From Arthrobacter sp. ERGS1:01 (GTDB taxonomy: Bacteria > Actinomycetota > Actinomycetes > Actinomycetales > Micrococcaceae), in the NCBI RefSeq assembly GCF_001281315.1, contig NZ_CP012479.1:496001-560000 (forward strand): a stretch of DNA of 64,000 bases. Direction: 5' to 3'. Shown here piece after piece: positions 55,414 to 64,000 of this stretch (the stretch's first letter is position 1; each line of letters opens with the position of its first letter). The notes beneath the pieces were generated by a model. That model did no database searches. It was not told where the DNA came from and worked only from the letters and a program-made list of their open reading frames with translations. A program made the translations under genes and the position numbers.

Positions 55414-57129
55414 TCAGCCCAGGAGCGCCGCCTTGAGCGTGTCCAGGCCCACGGAGCCCAGGTTCAGCGCCTGGGTGTGGAAGTCGCGCAGCGAGAAGGC
55501 GTCGCCGTCACGTGCTGCGCGGGCGTCGCGGATGTCCTCCCACAGGCGCTGGCCGATCTTGTACGACGGCGCCTGGCCCGGCCAGCCCAGATAACGGTGG
55601 AATTCGAAGTCGAGCTGTCCGGCGGAGATGTCCAGGTTCTTGGCCAGGAAGTCGTAGCCGGCCTCCGGCGTCCAGGTCCCGGTGCCCCACTGGCCCGCGA
55701 TTTGGAGTTCCAGGTGCACACCGATGTCGAACACCACGCGGGCGGCGCGCATGCGCTGGCCGTCGAGCATGCCCATCTTGTCGCCCGGATCGGCCAGGTA
55801 GCCCAGCTGGTCCATGAGCCGCTCCGCGTACAGTGCCCAACCTTCGCCGTGCCCGGACACCCAGCAGGCGTTGCGGCGCCAGTCGTTGAGCAGGCCGCTC
55901 TTGTAGGTGGCGGTGGCAACCTGCAGGTGGTGGCCCGGGACGCCCTCGTGGTAGACCGTGGTGGTTTCGGCCCAGGTAGTGAACGTGTCCTCGCCCTCCG
56001 GTACCGACCACCACATGCGTCCCGGGCGGGAGAAGTCCTCCGACGGCCCGGTGTAGTAGATCCCGCCATCCTGGGTGGGGGCGATCTTGCATTCGAGCGT
56101 ACGCATGATGTCCGGGATGTCGAAGTGCGTGCCGGCAAGGTCCGCCACGGCCGAATTGGACAGCTCCTGCATCCACGCCGTCAGGGCATCGGTGCCGTGC
56201 AGCGTGCGTGCGGGGTCGGCATTGAGCACGGCCTTGGCTTCGGCGATGGACGCACCCGGCTTGATTTGCTGGGCCACGGCCTCCTGTTCGGCAATGATCC
56301 GTTCCAGTTCCGCCACGCCCCAGGCGTAAGTCTCCTCAAGGTCGACGGCGGAGCCCAGGAATTCCCGGGACGCCAGGGCGTAGCGTTCCCGCCCGACGGC
56401 GTCCTTCGCCGGGGCGGCCGGCAGCAGTTCCGTGCGCAGGAAGTCAACCAGTGATGCGTAGCCGGCGCGGGCCAGTTCCGCATTGGCGGCCAGCGCCTTG
56501 GTGAGGTCGGCGGGAAGGGCGGTGCCGGTGTCGTTCGTTGCGGCGGAGGAATCCAGGGCGGCACCGGAGGCCAGCGTGGCGAAGAAACCGTCCGCGGCGG
56601 CATGGCGTTCGCACTGGTCGATCACGATGGAAACCTGCCGGCGGGCCGCCACCAGGCCGCGGGCGGCACCGGCACGCAGTGCTTCAATGTAGCCGGCAAC
56701 GGCGCCCGGGACGTTGGCCAGGCGGCCGGAAATGTGCTCCCAATCGGCCACGGTGGCGGTGGGCATCAGGTCAAAGATGGCCCGGATGCCCTGCGCCGGG
56801 GAGGCGATGTTGTTCAGGTCAGCCAGCGGCCAGCCGCTGTCATGGTTTTCCAGGGCCAGGCCCAGGCGTTCGCGCATGGCGTGCAGGGTGACAACGTCGA
56901 CGTCGTCCACCGGGTCCAGGCCGTCCAGCTCGGCCAGGGCGGCCCGGGCGGCATCAGCCTCGGCGGTCAATCCTGCGGGGGAGTGGTCCTTGTATTCGGT
57001 TTCGTGGCCCGGGCGGCCCAGCTCGGTGGCGAAGCCCGGATCCAGTTCCAGCAGCCGTTCGGTGTAGGTGTTGGCTGCGGCATCAATGGCGCTCGTGGCG
57101 CGCGTGCGTGGGGCGGAATCAAGTGTCAT
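55414..57129 (-). CDS. DUF885 family protein (putative metallopeptidase-like)
   Basis: The 571-residue soluble protein matches DUF885. It carries HEGVPGHH (near residue 395), the family's HExxPGHH motif, which has the zinc-peptidase HExxH form with an extra His, followed by GEGWALYAERLMDQLGY with the Glu expected as third ligand. The N-terminal helical half (TERLLELDPGFATELGRPGHE) is typical. No signal peptide is seen, so it is probably cytoplasmic. Peptidase activity is suggested by the motif but not proven for the family. It is divergent from the FUSC gene. Confidence 0.88.
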   Translation of the reverse strand: MTLDSAPRTRATSAIDAAANTYTERLLELDPGFATELGRPGHETEYKDHSPAGLTAEADAARAALAELDGLDPVDDVDVVTLHAMRERLGLALENHDSGWPLADLNNIASPAQGIRAIFDLMPTATVADWEHISGRLANVPGAVAGYIEALRAGAARGLVAARRQVSIVIDQCERHAAADGFFATLASGAALDSSAATNDTGTALPADLTKALAANAELARAGYASLVDFLRTELLPAAPAKDAVGRERYALASREFLGSAVDLEETYAWGVAELERIIAEQEAVAQQIKPGASIAEAKAVLNADPARTLHGTDALTAWMQELSNSAVADLAGTHFDIPDIMRTLECKIAPTQDGGIYYTGPSEDFSRPGRMWWSVPEGEDTFTTWAETTTVYHEGVPGHHLQVATATYKSGLLNDWRRNACWVSGHGEGWALYAERLMDQLGYLADPGDKMGMLDGQRMRAARVVFDIGVHLELQIAGQWGTGTWTPEAGYDFLAKNLDISAGQLDFEFHRYLGWPGQAPSYKIGQRLWEDIRDARAARDGDAFSLRDFHTQALNLGSVGLDTLKAALLG

Positions 57130-57198
57130 GGGACGAGCCTAGTACGCGGCGGGCCGGTGCCGTGTTGCCAAACGCCGGGGCCTGCAATACTTAGGATC

Positions 57199-59340
57199 GT
57201 GTCCGCCATGCAGTCGGTCTCGGGAACCTTCAAACGGTCCCTGCGGCTGGATTTTTCCCAGTCGGACCCCGTGGTTGCGGCGCGCAACGCGATCGGGGTC
57301 GGCGTGCCGCTGGTCGTGGGCCTGGCCGTGGGCGACCCTGCAATTTCCGTGTTTGGCGCCGTCGGGGCGATGTTCGCCTCCTTTGCCGACAGGCCCGGCA
57401 GCTACCGGTTGCGCCTGGCCCGGATGAGCGTGACGTCCCTGGTCGCCGGCTTGGGCGGTGGCCTGTCGGTGCTGTGCGCCCACTCGGTGCCGCTGTCCCT
57501 GCTGCTGATCGCGATCTTCTCCTTCACCACCGGCATGGTGCTTTCGCTCGGGATCAACGTGGCGCAGATCGGGATCGCGGGCACGGCGGTGGCCATTGTG
57601 CTGAACCGTTTCCCGCAGCCGCCGTCCGGGGCCCTTGGCATCGCGGTGGTTGTCATATCCGCCGGCCTGCTGCAAAGCCTCCTCGCCATTGCGGGATGGC
57701 CGCTGCACCGGCACGCCCCGGAAAGGAAGGTGCTGGCCGAGCTTTTTGAGGCCATGGCACGGCGGACCCGATCGGCCCAGCCGGTCCTGACGGCCCCCGG
57801 CGCGGGCGTGCTGCTGGACACCGCACACGCCACCATCACCGGATTTGGCCACGGGCACGGGCCCAGCATGCAGTCGTACCGGGGCCTGCTGGACGAGGCC
57901 GAGCGGATCCGGCTGGAAATCATCGCCCTGGGCTATTGCGTGGAGCGCTTTGACCGGGTGGAGTGGCCGGAACCCCGCGACGCCGTCAAGAGTCTGCTGG
58001 CCGACACGGGGGACATTCTCGATGCCCTGGCGGGGTGCCTGCGCAAGGGCGCGGTGTTCGACCCGGACGTGCTGCGCCCGGGGCGGGAGGCGCTGGCCCG
58101 GCTGGAGGAGGTCATGGCCGGGTACCCGGATTCGCCCACGGGTCGGTTTGCCGCCATGCACGCCCGGGCGCTGGCCGGGCAGCTGCGCGCCTGCGGCCGC
58201 ATGGTGAACCCCGGGGCCGTGGAGGGCCGGGTGGTGGAGGACGACGTCCGGGTCGGCCGGGTGCGGCTTGCCCTCCAGGCACCGCTGCAAACCATCCGGG
58301 CCAATCTGCACTGGGATTCGGCGATCGCCCGGCACGCCGTCCGGCTCACGATCCTGGTCACGGTGACGGACGCTCTGGCGCGGCTGCTGCCGGGCAGCGA
58401 CCGGGGCTATTGGATCTCGCTCATGGTGCTGTTGCTGCTGCGCCCGGACTTTGCCGCCACCCTGCACCGCACCAGCGCCCGCCTGGCCGGGACCATAGTG
58501 GGCCTGGCCATCGGCACGGGGGCCACCTTCCTTGCGGCCTCCGGCGGGCACTACGCCCTGGTGGCCCTGGTGGTGCTCTTCGTCTTCGGCGTGCGGCTCT
58601 CCGGCGCGCCCAACGCATTCTTCATGGGCATCTGGACGGCGGCCTACCTGGTCGCGTTGCTGGACCTGGCGGGATACCCGGCCACCGCCGTCGCCCTTCC
58701 ACGACTCCTGGACACCCTGCTGGCCGGGGTGCTGGCGGTGGCCGCGACGGTGGTGTGGCCCGCGTGGGAGCGCAGTTACCTGCCGGCCCGGATCGCCGGA
58801 CTCCTGGCCTCTTACCGCGCGTACCTGGTCACCGTGGCGGATCCCGAGTCCGGCACAGCCGACTTCGACCGCGCCCGCAGCGCCGCACGGCTGGCGCGTT
58901 CCAACGCGCAGGCGTCCTTGCAACGCACGCAGGCCGAACCGGTGGCAGGGGAGCAAACCCTCGATGTGGGCGAGGGCGTCCTGGTACAGAGCCACCTGCT
59001 GGTCCAGGCCGCCATGGTGGTGGATGCAGCACGGCTGTCCATGCACGTTGACGGCCAGCCCGTGGAGGGCTTGTTAGCGAAGCTGGCACCCTTCGTGGAT
59101 GACTACTCGGCCACCCTCACGGCCTGCGAGGCCGCCGTGCTCGCCGGGGCCGCGCCGCGCGGCGCCGTCAACATGCGCGATTCATATGCGCGCCTCAAGG
59201 AAGCCCTGGATGCGGCGCAGCCCGGTCCCGGGACGGTGCGGCCGGCAGTGTTGGAAGCCGCCGACAGGATCGCCAACGCGCTCGACACCATGGTGCACCT
59301 GCTGCGCGAACAGACCAAGGCGGCCGCCACGCGGGCCTGA
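57199..59340 (+). CDS. FUSC family membrane protein
   Basis: The 713-residue protein has two membrane blocks of about six helices each (residues about 25-160 and 375-520) with a cytoplasmic helical domain between and a C-terminal soluble part. This is the FUSC/YccS aromatic-acid-exporter-like layout. The segment GYWISLMVLLLLRPDFAATLHRTSARLAGTIVG is the family hallmark of the second block (seen as LLRPDFAATLHRTSARLAGT). I chose the GTG at 57199 with TACTTA 5 nt upstream, which implies a leaderless message; an ATG at 57208 is the alternative. A longer frame back to 56602 is antisense to DUF885 and spurious. Confidence 0.88.
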   Translation: MSAMQSVSGTFKRSLRLDFSQSDPVVAARNAIGVGVPLVVGLAVGDPAISVFGAVGAMFASFADRPGSYRLRLARMSVTSLVAGLGGGLSVLCAHSVPLSLLLIAIFSFTTGMVLSLGINVAQIGIAGTAVAIVLNRFPQPPSGALGIAVVVISAGLLQSLLAIAGWPLHRHAPERKVLAELFEAMARRTRSAQPVLTAPGAGVLLDTAHATITGFGHGHGPSMQSYRGLLDEAERIRLEIIALGYCVERFDRVEWPEPRDAVKSLLADTGDILDALAGCLRKGAVFDPDVLRPGREALARLEEVMAGYPDSPTGRFAAMHARALAGQLRACGRMVNPGAVEGRVVEDDVRVGRVRLALQAPLQTIRANLHWDSAIARHAVRLTILVTVTDALARLLPGSDRGYWISLMVLLLLRPDFAATLHRTSARLAGTIVGLAIGTGATFLAASGGHYALVALVVLFVFGVRLSGAPNAFFMGIWTAAYLVALLDLAGYPATAVALPRLLDTLLAGVLAVAATVVWPAWERSYLPARIAGLLASYRAYLVTVADPESGTADFDRARSAARLARSNAQASLQRTQAEPVAGEQTLDVGEGVLVQSHLLVQAAMVVDAARLSMHVDGQPVEGLLAKLAPFVDDYSATLTACEAAVLAGAAPRGAVNMRDSYARLKEALDAAQPGPGTVRPAVLEAADRIANALDTMVHLLREQTKAAATRA

Positions 59341-59364
59341 GCCTTCCGGATCAGGCCCGTGCGG

Positions 59365-59616
59365 TTAGCGTCCGGAACGCCGCCAGGCGCCGGGCCCGGG
59401 CTTCGGGGCAAGGTTCAGTTGCGCACGGCGGGCCCAGTGTCGGGAGGTGGGCCGTTGCGGTTCCTCCTCCGGCACGCCTCCGAGCGAAAGCACGACGGCG
59501 GTCACGGCCGCCAGTTCCTCGGCGCTCGGATTGCCCTTGGTCACGGTCAGCAAGGGCTCGGTGATCGAGCTTGCCGAGACCGGGGAGTCAGCCTGCGGCT
59601 TTTTTTCGGCCGTCAC
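59365..59616 (-). CDS. Acyl-CoA carboxylase epsilon subunit
   Basis: The 83-residue protein matches the small actinobacterial AccE subunit, which stabilises the alpha-beta carboxylase complex. It has a disordered N-terminus, then [24 protein letters not shown] and a basic tail with [11 protein letters not shown]. The GTG at 59616 overlaps the beta subunit stop by 4 bp (GTGA), showing translational coupling. Length is normal for the family. Confidence 0.9.
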   Translation of the reverse strand: MTAEKKPQADSPVSASSITEPLLTVTKGNPSAEELAAVTAVVLSLGGVPEEEPQRPTSRHWARRAQLNLAPKPGPGAWRRSGR

Positions 59617-61196
59617 AGCGGGATGTTCCCATGCTTCTTGGCGGGCAGGCTGGCACGCTTGTCGCGCAGCGCACGCAGGCCCTTGATGAGCTGGATCCGG
59701 GTGTCGGAGGGGGCAATCACGGCGTCAACGTAGCCAAGCTCGGCGGCCTGGTACGGGTTGAGCAGCTCTTCCTCGTAGTCGCGGACGATCTCGGCGCGGC
59801 GGGCCTCGACGTCGCCGCCGTCGGCCTCCACTGCGGCAAGGTCGCGGCGGTAGAGGATGTTGACGGCGCCCTGGGCGCCCATGACGCCGATCTGGGCGGT
59901 GGGCCAGGCCAGGTTCAGGTCGGCGCCGAGCTTCTTGGAGCCCATGACGATGTACGCTCCGCCATACGCCTTGCGGGTGATGACGGTCAGCTTCGGCACG
60001 GTGGCCTCGGCGTAGGCGTAGAGCAGCTTGGCGCCGCGGCGGATGATGCCCTGGAATTCCTGGTCCTTGCCGGGCAGGAAGCCGGGGACGTCCACGAGGG
60101 TGATGATGGGGACGTTGAATGCGTCGCAGTGGCGCACGAACCGGGCGGCCTTCTCGGACGCGGCAATGTCAAGGGTGCCGGCGAACTGCATGGGCTGGTT
60201 GGCCACGATGCCCACGGTGTGGCCCTCGATGCGGCCGTAGCCGATCATCACGTTGGGCGCGTAGAGGGCCTGCATCTCCAGGAAGTGGCCGTCGTCGATG
60301 ATCTGCTCGATGACGCGGCGCATGTCGTAGGGGTGGTTGGCGGAATCCGGGATGAGCGCGTCCAGGGCGAGGTCGGCGTCGTCGAGCTCCAGCTCCTGGT
60401 CGAGCTCGGTGACGGGGGCCTCGGCCAGGTTGTTCGACGGCAGGAAGTCCAGGAGTTCGCGCACGAACTCGATCGCGTCGGCCTCATCCGTGGCCAAGTA
60501 CGTGGACGTCCCGGTGGTGGTGTTGTGCTGGCGGGCGCCGCCCAGGGTTTCCATGTCCACGTCCTCGCCCGTGACGGTCTTGATGACGTCGGGGCCGGTG
60601 ATGAACATGTGGGAGGTCTTGTCCACCATGACCACATAGTCGGTCAGGGCGGGGGAGTAGGCGGCGCCGCCGGCGCACGGGCCCATGATGAGGGAGATCT
60701 GCGGGACCACGCCGGAGGCATGGACGTTGTTGCGGAAGATGTCCGCGAACATGGCCAGCGAGGCCACGCCTTCCTGGATGCGGGCGCCGCCGCCGTCGTT
60801 GATGCCCACCACGGGGCAGCCGTTGCGCAGCGCGAATTCCTGGACCTTGACGATCTTCTCGCCGTTGACCTGGCTCAGCGAACCGCCGTAGACGCTGAAG
60901 TCCTGGCTGTAGAGGGCCACGAGGCGGCCGTCCACGGTGCCGTAACCGGAGACGACGCCGTCACCGAGCGGCTTCTTCTTCTCCATGCCGAAGGCGTGCG
61001 AGCGGTGCACGGCCAGGGCGTCGAACTCCACGAAGGAATCCGGGTCAACCAGCATTTCAATGCGTTCGCGAGCCGTGTTCTTGCCCTTTGCGTGCTGCTT
61101 CTCGACGGCGGCCTCACCCGAGGGAACTGCCGCCTGGGTCAAACGGTCACGGAAATCGGCAATTTTGCCTGCAGTTGTCGAAAGGTCGTGGCTCAT
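59613..61196 (-). CDS. Acyl-CoA carboxylase beta subunit (carboxyltransferase)
   Basis: The 527-residue enzyme transfers carboxyl from biotin to propionyl- or acetyl-CoA. It has both crotonase-like halves. The oxyanion-hole segments are [13 protein letters not shown] and [20 protein letters not shown] in the N-terminal half, and [23 protein letters not shown] and [14 protein letters not shown] in the C-terminal half. The residue after GFLPG that sets acyl preference is in the DxxGF region with Asp/Lys, close to AccD5-type propionyl-CoA enzymes; this is tentative. The ATG at 61196 has GGAG upstream. Epsilon follows directly; birA is divergent. Confidence 0.96.
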   Translation of the reverse strand: MSHDLSTTAGKIADFRDRLTQAAVPSGEAAVEKQHAKGKNTARERIEMLVDPDSFVEFDALAVHRSHAFGMEKKKPLGDGVVSGYGTVDGRLVALYSQDFSVYGGSLSQVNGEKIVKVQEFALRNGCPVVGINDGGGARIQEGVASLAMFADIFRNNVHASGVVPQISLIMGPCAGGAAYSPALTDYVVMVDKTSHMFITGPDVIKTVTGEDVDMETLGGARQHNTTTGTSTYLATDEADAIEFVRELLDFLPSNNLAEAPVTELDQELELDDADLALDALIPDSANHPYDMRRVIEQIIDDGHFLEMQALYAPNVMIGYGRIEGHTVGIVANQPMQFAGTLDIAASEKAARFVRHCDAFNVPIITLVDVPGFLPGKDQEFQGIIRRGAKLLYAYAEATVPKLTVITRKAYGGAYIVMGSKKLGADLNLAWPTAQIGVMGAQGAVNILYRRDLAAVEADGGDVEARRAEIVRDYEEELLNPYQAAELGYVDAVIAPSDTRIQLIKGLRALRDKRASLPAKKHGNIPL

Positions 61197-61407
61197 CAGT
61201 ACTCCGGCTCGGTAGGTGGCAGCTTGCATTGCCTTAAGTAGGAACTGCACAAAAGGGCAAACACTACTGACAGTCTAATAACCGATTTGGCCCATGACTG
61301 TGTAGAAACCCTACAAAGTCGGCGAGTCACAATCGCAGTTCCTCCACCGCGGTGCGGCCCGTCCGGCTATTTGGCTGCCACCGTGCCGCCATGTCGGTGG
61401 CGCCCGA

Positions 61408-61413
61408 TAGGAT
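61408..61413 (+). promoter_or_regulatory. -10 hexamer of a likely leaderless promoter (birA)
   Basis: TAGGAT is followed by 7 nt and the ATG at 61421 with no ribosome binding site. Confidence 0.6.
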
Positions 61414-61420
61414 TGATGGC

Positions 61421-62377
61421 ATGAGCCGCACACTTCCCGCACTGGATACGCGGGCCCTCGAAGGGGCCCTGACGCACCCTCGCGGGCAGTTCCGGCGCGT
61501 GTCCGTGGTGGACGAAACCGGCTCCACCAATACCGACCTGGCCACGAGTGCCGCCGCCGATTCGGCCGGCTGGCCCGATCTGAGTGTTTTGGTGGCCAAT
61601 TCCCAGATCGCCGGCAAGGGCAGGCTTGACCGGGTGTGGGAGGTTCCCGCCGGCACCTCGATGATTTCGTCCGTGTTGTTGCGCCCCACCGACCCTTCCG
61701 TGCACCCGGGCGCCCCCGCCTTTGCGCCCACCGGCTACGGCTGGCTGTCCGTGCTGGCCGGCATTGCCCTGTGCCAGGCTGTCCGCGCCGAAACAGGCGC
61801 CCCCGCGCTGCTGAAATGGCCCAACGACGTGCTCCTGAACGGCCGCAAGCTGGCCGGCATCCTGGCCCAGCTGGTTGCTCCGCCGCCGGCCGGCGTCACT
61901 TCCGGCGTGTCTGCGGGCGGTGTCCGAGGTGCGGCCGACGGCGCGGGGCCGGGTCCCGCCGTCGTCGTCGGGGCCGGGGTGAACATCAGCCAGCAACGTG
62001 AGCAACTGCCCGTGGACCGGGCCACCTCGCTGGAGCTGGAGATTGATTCGGCAGTGGACAGGAACGAGCTGCTGCCGGCCTACCTGAACCGCTTTGCCGG
62101 CCTGTACCGGGACTTTGTGGCGGTGGGTGGTGATGCCCTGCGCCCGCTCAGCGGCGGCGAGTCCGTCCACGCCCTGGCTTCCGGGCTCATGCTCACCCTG
62201 GGAACGCAGGTGCGCGCCGAACTTCCCGGCGGCCAAATGCTCCATGGTACCGCCGTGCGGCTGGGCCCGGGCGGAGAGCTGGAAATCCGGGACGGTGACG
62301 GTGCCATGCACACGGTCAGTGCCGGCGACGTGGTGCATTTGCGCCGGACGGGTTCCGACGGTGTGGGTTATGCGTAA
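61421..62377 (+). CDS. birA: Biotin-[acetyl-CoA carboxylase] ligase BirA
   Basis: The 318-residue enzyme attaches biotin to the carboxylase alpha subunit. It has the catalytic segments DETGSTNTDLA, ANSQIAGKGRLDRVW (GRGRxGR-type loop), and LKWPNDVLLNGRKLAGIL, plus a C-terminal SH3-like domain. There is no N-terminal helix-turn-helix, so it is a monofunctional ligase that does not act as repressor. An Ala/Gly-rich insertion (about residues 158-183) interrupts the central domain. It is divergent from the beta subunit and overlaps the next gene by 8 bp. Confidence 0.95.
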   Translation: MSRTLPALDTRALEGALTHPRGQFRRVSVVDETGSTNTDLATSAAADSAGWPDLSVLVANSQIAGKGRLDRVWEVPAGTSMISSVLLRPTDPSVHPGAPAFAPTGYGWLSVLAGIALCQAVRAETGAPALLKWPNDVLLNGRKLAGILAQLVAPPPAGVTSGVSAGGVRGAADGAGPGPAVVVGAGVNISQQREQLPVDRATSLELEIDSAVDRNELLPAYLNRFAGLYRDFVAVGGDALRPLSGGESVHALASGLMLTLGTQVRAELPGGQMLHGTAVRLGPGGELEIRDGDGAMHTVSAGDVVHLRRTGSDGVGYA

Positions 62378-62984
62378 GTGGCTGGCCGACGGCGAACAGG
62401 TGCTGGTGCAGGTCCGTCCGCACGCGCGAATCCTGGTGGTTCCGGTGGCTGTGGGACTCCTGCTGGTCATGGGGACGTCGGCGGCGCTGGCAAAATTGCA
62501 GCCCGCTGAGTACTCCCAGTGGGCACCGGACGCCCTGGAGCTTCGCGAACCCGCAATCGTGCTGCTGCTGACGGCGGTGCTGTTGGTGGAGATTGCGTAC
62601 CCGCTGCGGCGGGTGGTCCGTTGGGCCAACACGCGGTATATCCTCACCAGCGAGCGGGTGGTGATCCGCCGGGGCAACCTGCGCCGCCGCCAGGAGGACT
62701 GCGTCCTGGCACGGGTGCAAAGCGTTGACATGCACCAAAAACTGCGGCAACGCATGGTCGGTGCCGGCGAACTGGACTTCCACATGACCAGCGGCGGGGT
62801 GCGGACCGTGCACGATGTGCCGCATATCCAGGCGTTTCGCAACGAGACCCACGCGGCATGGATGAAATTGTTTCGAGCGTCTTTCCAGCAAGCACCCGGC
62901 TCCGGGTACTACGCTGAGGACGTTGGCGCTGATGAGGATGAATTGATTGGAAAGGAACTGCGGAAGCTTGGAAGAGACCATTGA
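62370..62984 (+). CDS. PH-domain (bPH2) membrane protein
   Basis: The 204-residue protein has two membrane helices (ILVVPVAVGLLLVMGTSAAL and AIVLLLTAVLLVEIAYPL) followed by a bacterial PH domain (TRYILTSERVVIRRGNLRRRQEDCVLARVQSVDM) of the YdbS type. The acidic C-terminus includes ADEDELIGKEL. The ATG at 62370 overlaps the birA stop by 8 bp, so the genes are coupled. The function of such proteins is mostly unknown. A cyclase gene begins within its last codons. Confidence 0.85.
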   Translation: MRKWLADGEQVLVQVRPHARILVVPVAVGLLLVMGTSAALAKLQPAEYSQWAPDALELREPAIVLLLTAVLLVEIAYPLRRVVRWANTRYILTSERVVIRRGNLRRRQEDCVLARVQSVDMHQKLRQRMVGAGELDFHMTSGGVRTVHDVPHIQAFRNETHAAWMKLFRASFQQAPGSGYYAEDVGADEDELIGKELRKLGRDH

Positions 62985-64000
62985 TTCACCCGAGCCGCTG
63001 CTCCAACCCGCCTCGCGGAGCCAGACAAAAGCATTGGAAACACAGCTGTTGGGCGGCGAACGCACGCTCAAACGCCGTGATGTAGCCGCCGGAGCCGGTG
63101 TTTCCCTGCTGTCTGCACGCAAAATTTGGCGCGCCATGGGGTTCCCCAACCTGGGGGACGACGACGTCGCCTTCACCCAGCGCGACCAGGAGGCCCTCAA
63201 CATTGTGGTCACCATGGTCCGGGAAGGGCTGCTGACGGAGGAGACCGCCATCTCCGTCACCCGCTCGATCGGGCAAATGACCGACCGCATGGCCGTCTGG
63301 CAGATCGAGGCGCTCGTTGAGGACCTTGTGGCCGAACACGGCGTCAGCGATGCCGAGGCGCGCCGGGCCGTGGTGTCCGAGCTGCCCAACCTCATTGCCC
63401 CACTGGAGGAATTGCTGGTCTACTCTTACCGGCGCCAACTCAACGCCGGCATCCAGCGACTGGCTGTTCGCGCCCAGGAAGGGCTCGCCTCCAGCGAACT
63501 GGGCCGTGACGGCGACGAGGACGACACCCCGTTGCCGCTGGCACGCGCCGTGGGCTTTGCCGATCTGGTCAGCTACACCTCCCTGTCGCGGCGCATGAAC
63601 GAAAAAACGTTGGCCAAGCTGGTGCAGCGCTTTGAAAACATCTGCGCCGAGATCATCAGCGTTGGCGGCGGCCGCCTCGTCAAGACCATTGGCGACGAAG
63701 TGCTGTTCAACTGTGAAACGCCCGTTGCCGGCGCCCAGATTTCGCTGGCCCTGGCCGAGGCCATGGAGGCCGACGACTTCCTGCCCGAGGCCCGCGTGGC
63801 CATGGTGTGGGGTCGTGTGCTGTCCCGCCTCGGCGATATCTACGGGCCCACCGTGAACCTCGCGGCACGCCTGACGTCGCTGGCCGAACCCGGCACCGTG
63901 TTGATCGACTCCGTCACCGCGGCCGCCCTGGCCGACGACGACCGGTTCATCCTCACGGAACTGCCGATGGAGCATGTGCGCGGCTTTGGCGAAATTTCCC
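62968..64000 (+). CDS. Class III adenylate/guanylate cyclase, 3' end outside the window
   Basis: The frame is open to the window edge (about 344 codons seen). A helical N-terminal domain of about 180 residues (SLLSARKIWRAMGFPNLGDDDVAFTQRD) matches the regulatory part of Rv1264/Rv2212-type cyclases. The catalytic domain follows, with metal-binding Asp in VGFADLVSYTS, the Lys/Asp pair in LVKTIGDEVLF and the Asn/Arg pair in TVNLAARLTS. All key catalytic residues are present, so it should make cAMP. I used the TTG at 62968 with GGAAAGGAA upstream; a TTG at 62947 is possible. It overlaps the end of the PH-domain gene. Confidence 0.88.
   Translation, partial: MEETIDSPEPLLQPASRSQTKALETQLLGGERTLKRRDVAAGAGVSLLSARKIWRAMGFPNLGDDDVAFTQRDQEALNIVVTMVREGLLTEETAISVTRSIGQMTDRMAVWQIEALVEDLVAEHGVSDAEARRAVVSELPNLIAPLEELLVYSYRRQLNAGIQRLAVRAQEGLASSELGRDGDEDDTPLPLARAVGFADLVSYTSLSRRMNEKTLAKLVQRFENICAEIISVGGGRLVKTIGDEVLFNCETPVAGAQISLALAEAMEADDFLPEARVAMVWGRVLSRLGDIYGPTVNLAARLTSLAEPGTVLIDSVTAAALADDDRFILTELPMEHVRGFGEIS

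Noticed and set aside
57139..59046. Minus-strand frame of 635 codons opposite the FUSC gene
   Set aside because: Shadow frame in high-GC DNA with His/Gly/Arg-rich nonsense translation; the plus strand encodes a recognisable membrane protein.

Overview
The window is about 64 kb of high-GC actinobacterial chromosome. Family content, codon use and gene neighbourhoods fit a Micrococcaceae member, most likely Arthrobacter or a close relative; this is inferred from gene content, with no 16S present. No rRNA, tRNA, CRISPR array, phage or intact insertion sequence is recognisable. The first 1.7 kb is clearly more AT-rich than the rest and is the end of a surface-polysaccharide cluster (polymerase fragment and flippase). 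It is followed by a 1.17 kb stretch without a convincing gene, then a minus-strand group of nhaA, a VanZ-like gene and a low-molecular-weight tyrosine phosphatase.

The most distinctive locus is 5.4-16.2 kb. It is a two-block system for SipW-type export of TasA/camelysin-like surface proteins. Block one (6.1-8.9 kb) has three substrates, one of them frameshifted, and a Ser/His signal peptidase. Block two (11.8-16.2 kb) has three substrates, a second signal peptidase, a collagen-like protein with an LGDTG sortase-type tail, and a third signal peptidase fused in one reading frame to its own substrate-like domain. A divergent histidine kinase/response regulator pair sits between the blocks, and an Hpt-like protein lacking the phosphoacceptor histidine is encoded just upstream. 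A shared ATCTTG-type motif precedes both blocks and suggests joint control.

From 16 to 32 kb come DUF2505, mfd, deoC, then a nitrite-assimilation region: a HemD-winged-helix fusion, a siroheme methyltransferase and nirB on the minus strand, with nirD divergent and a GlnR-like box between. Phosphomannomutase, purine nucleoside phosphorylase and an LpdA-type quinone reductase follow. At 31.9-37.1 kb a translationally coupled narK-nitrate reductase-electron transfer operon completes assimilatory nitrate reduction.

From 37 to 64 kb the window holds an MHS-family transporter and the acyl-CoA carboxylase region. The biotin carboxylase/BCCP subunit, a regulator/membrane-protein pair and maf lie at 38.9-42.4 kb. 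The epsilon and beta subunits, birA, a PH-domain protein and a class III cyclase lie at 59.4-64 kb. About 17 kb of other genes separates the halves: methyltransferase, DUF779, aldehyde dehydrogenase and its GAF regulator, TetR/MMPL, YbjQ, dicarboxylate symporter, MarR/membrane protein/SDR, DUF885 and FUSC.

Small dispersed elements are frequent: near-perfect hairpins containing GCAAAACCCG, a TCGACAAGCTCGACCACCGG-type repeat that enters coding sequence in three genes, a 32-bp tandem repeat, and short duplications spanning stop codons. Several genes appear leaderless, with a TANNNT hexamer 6-7 nt before the start codon.
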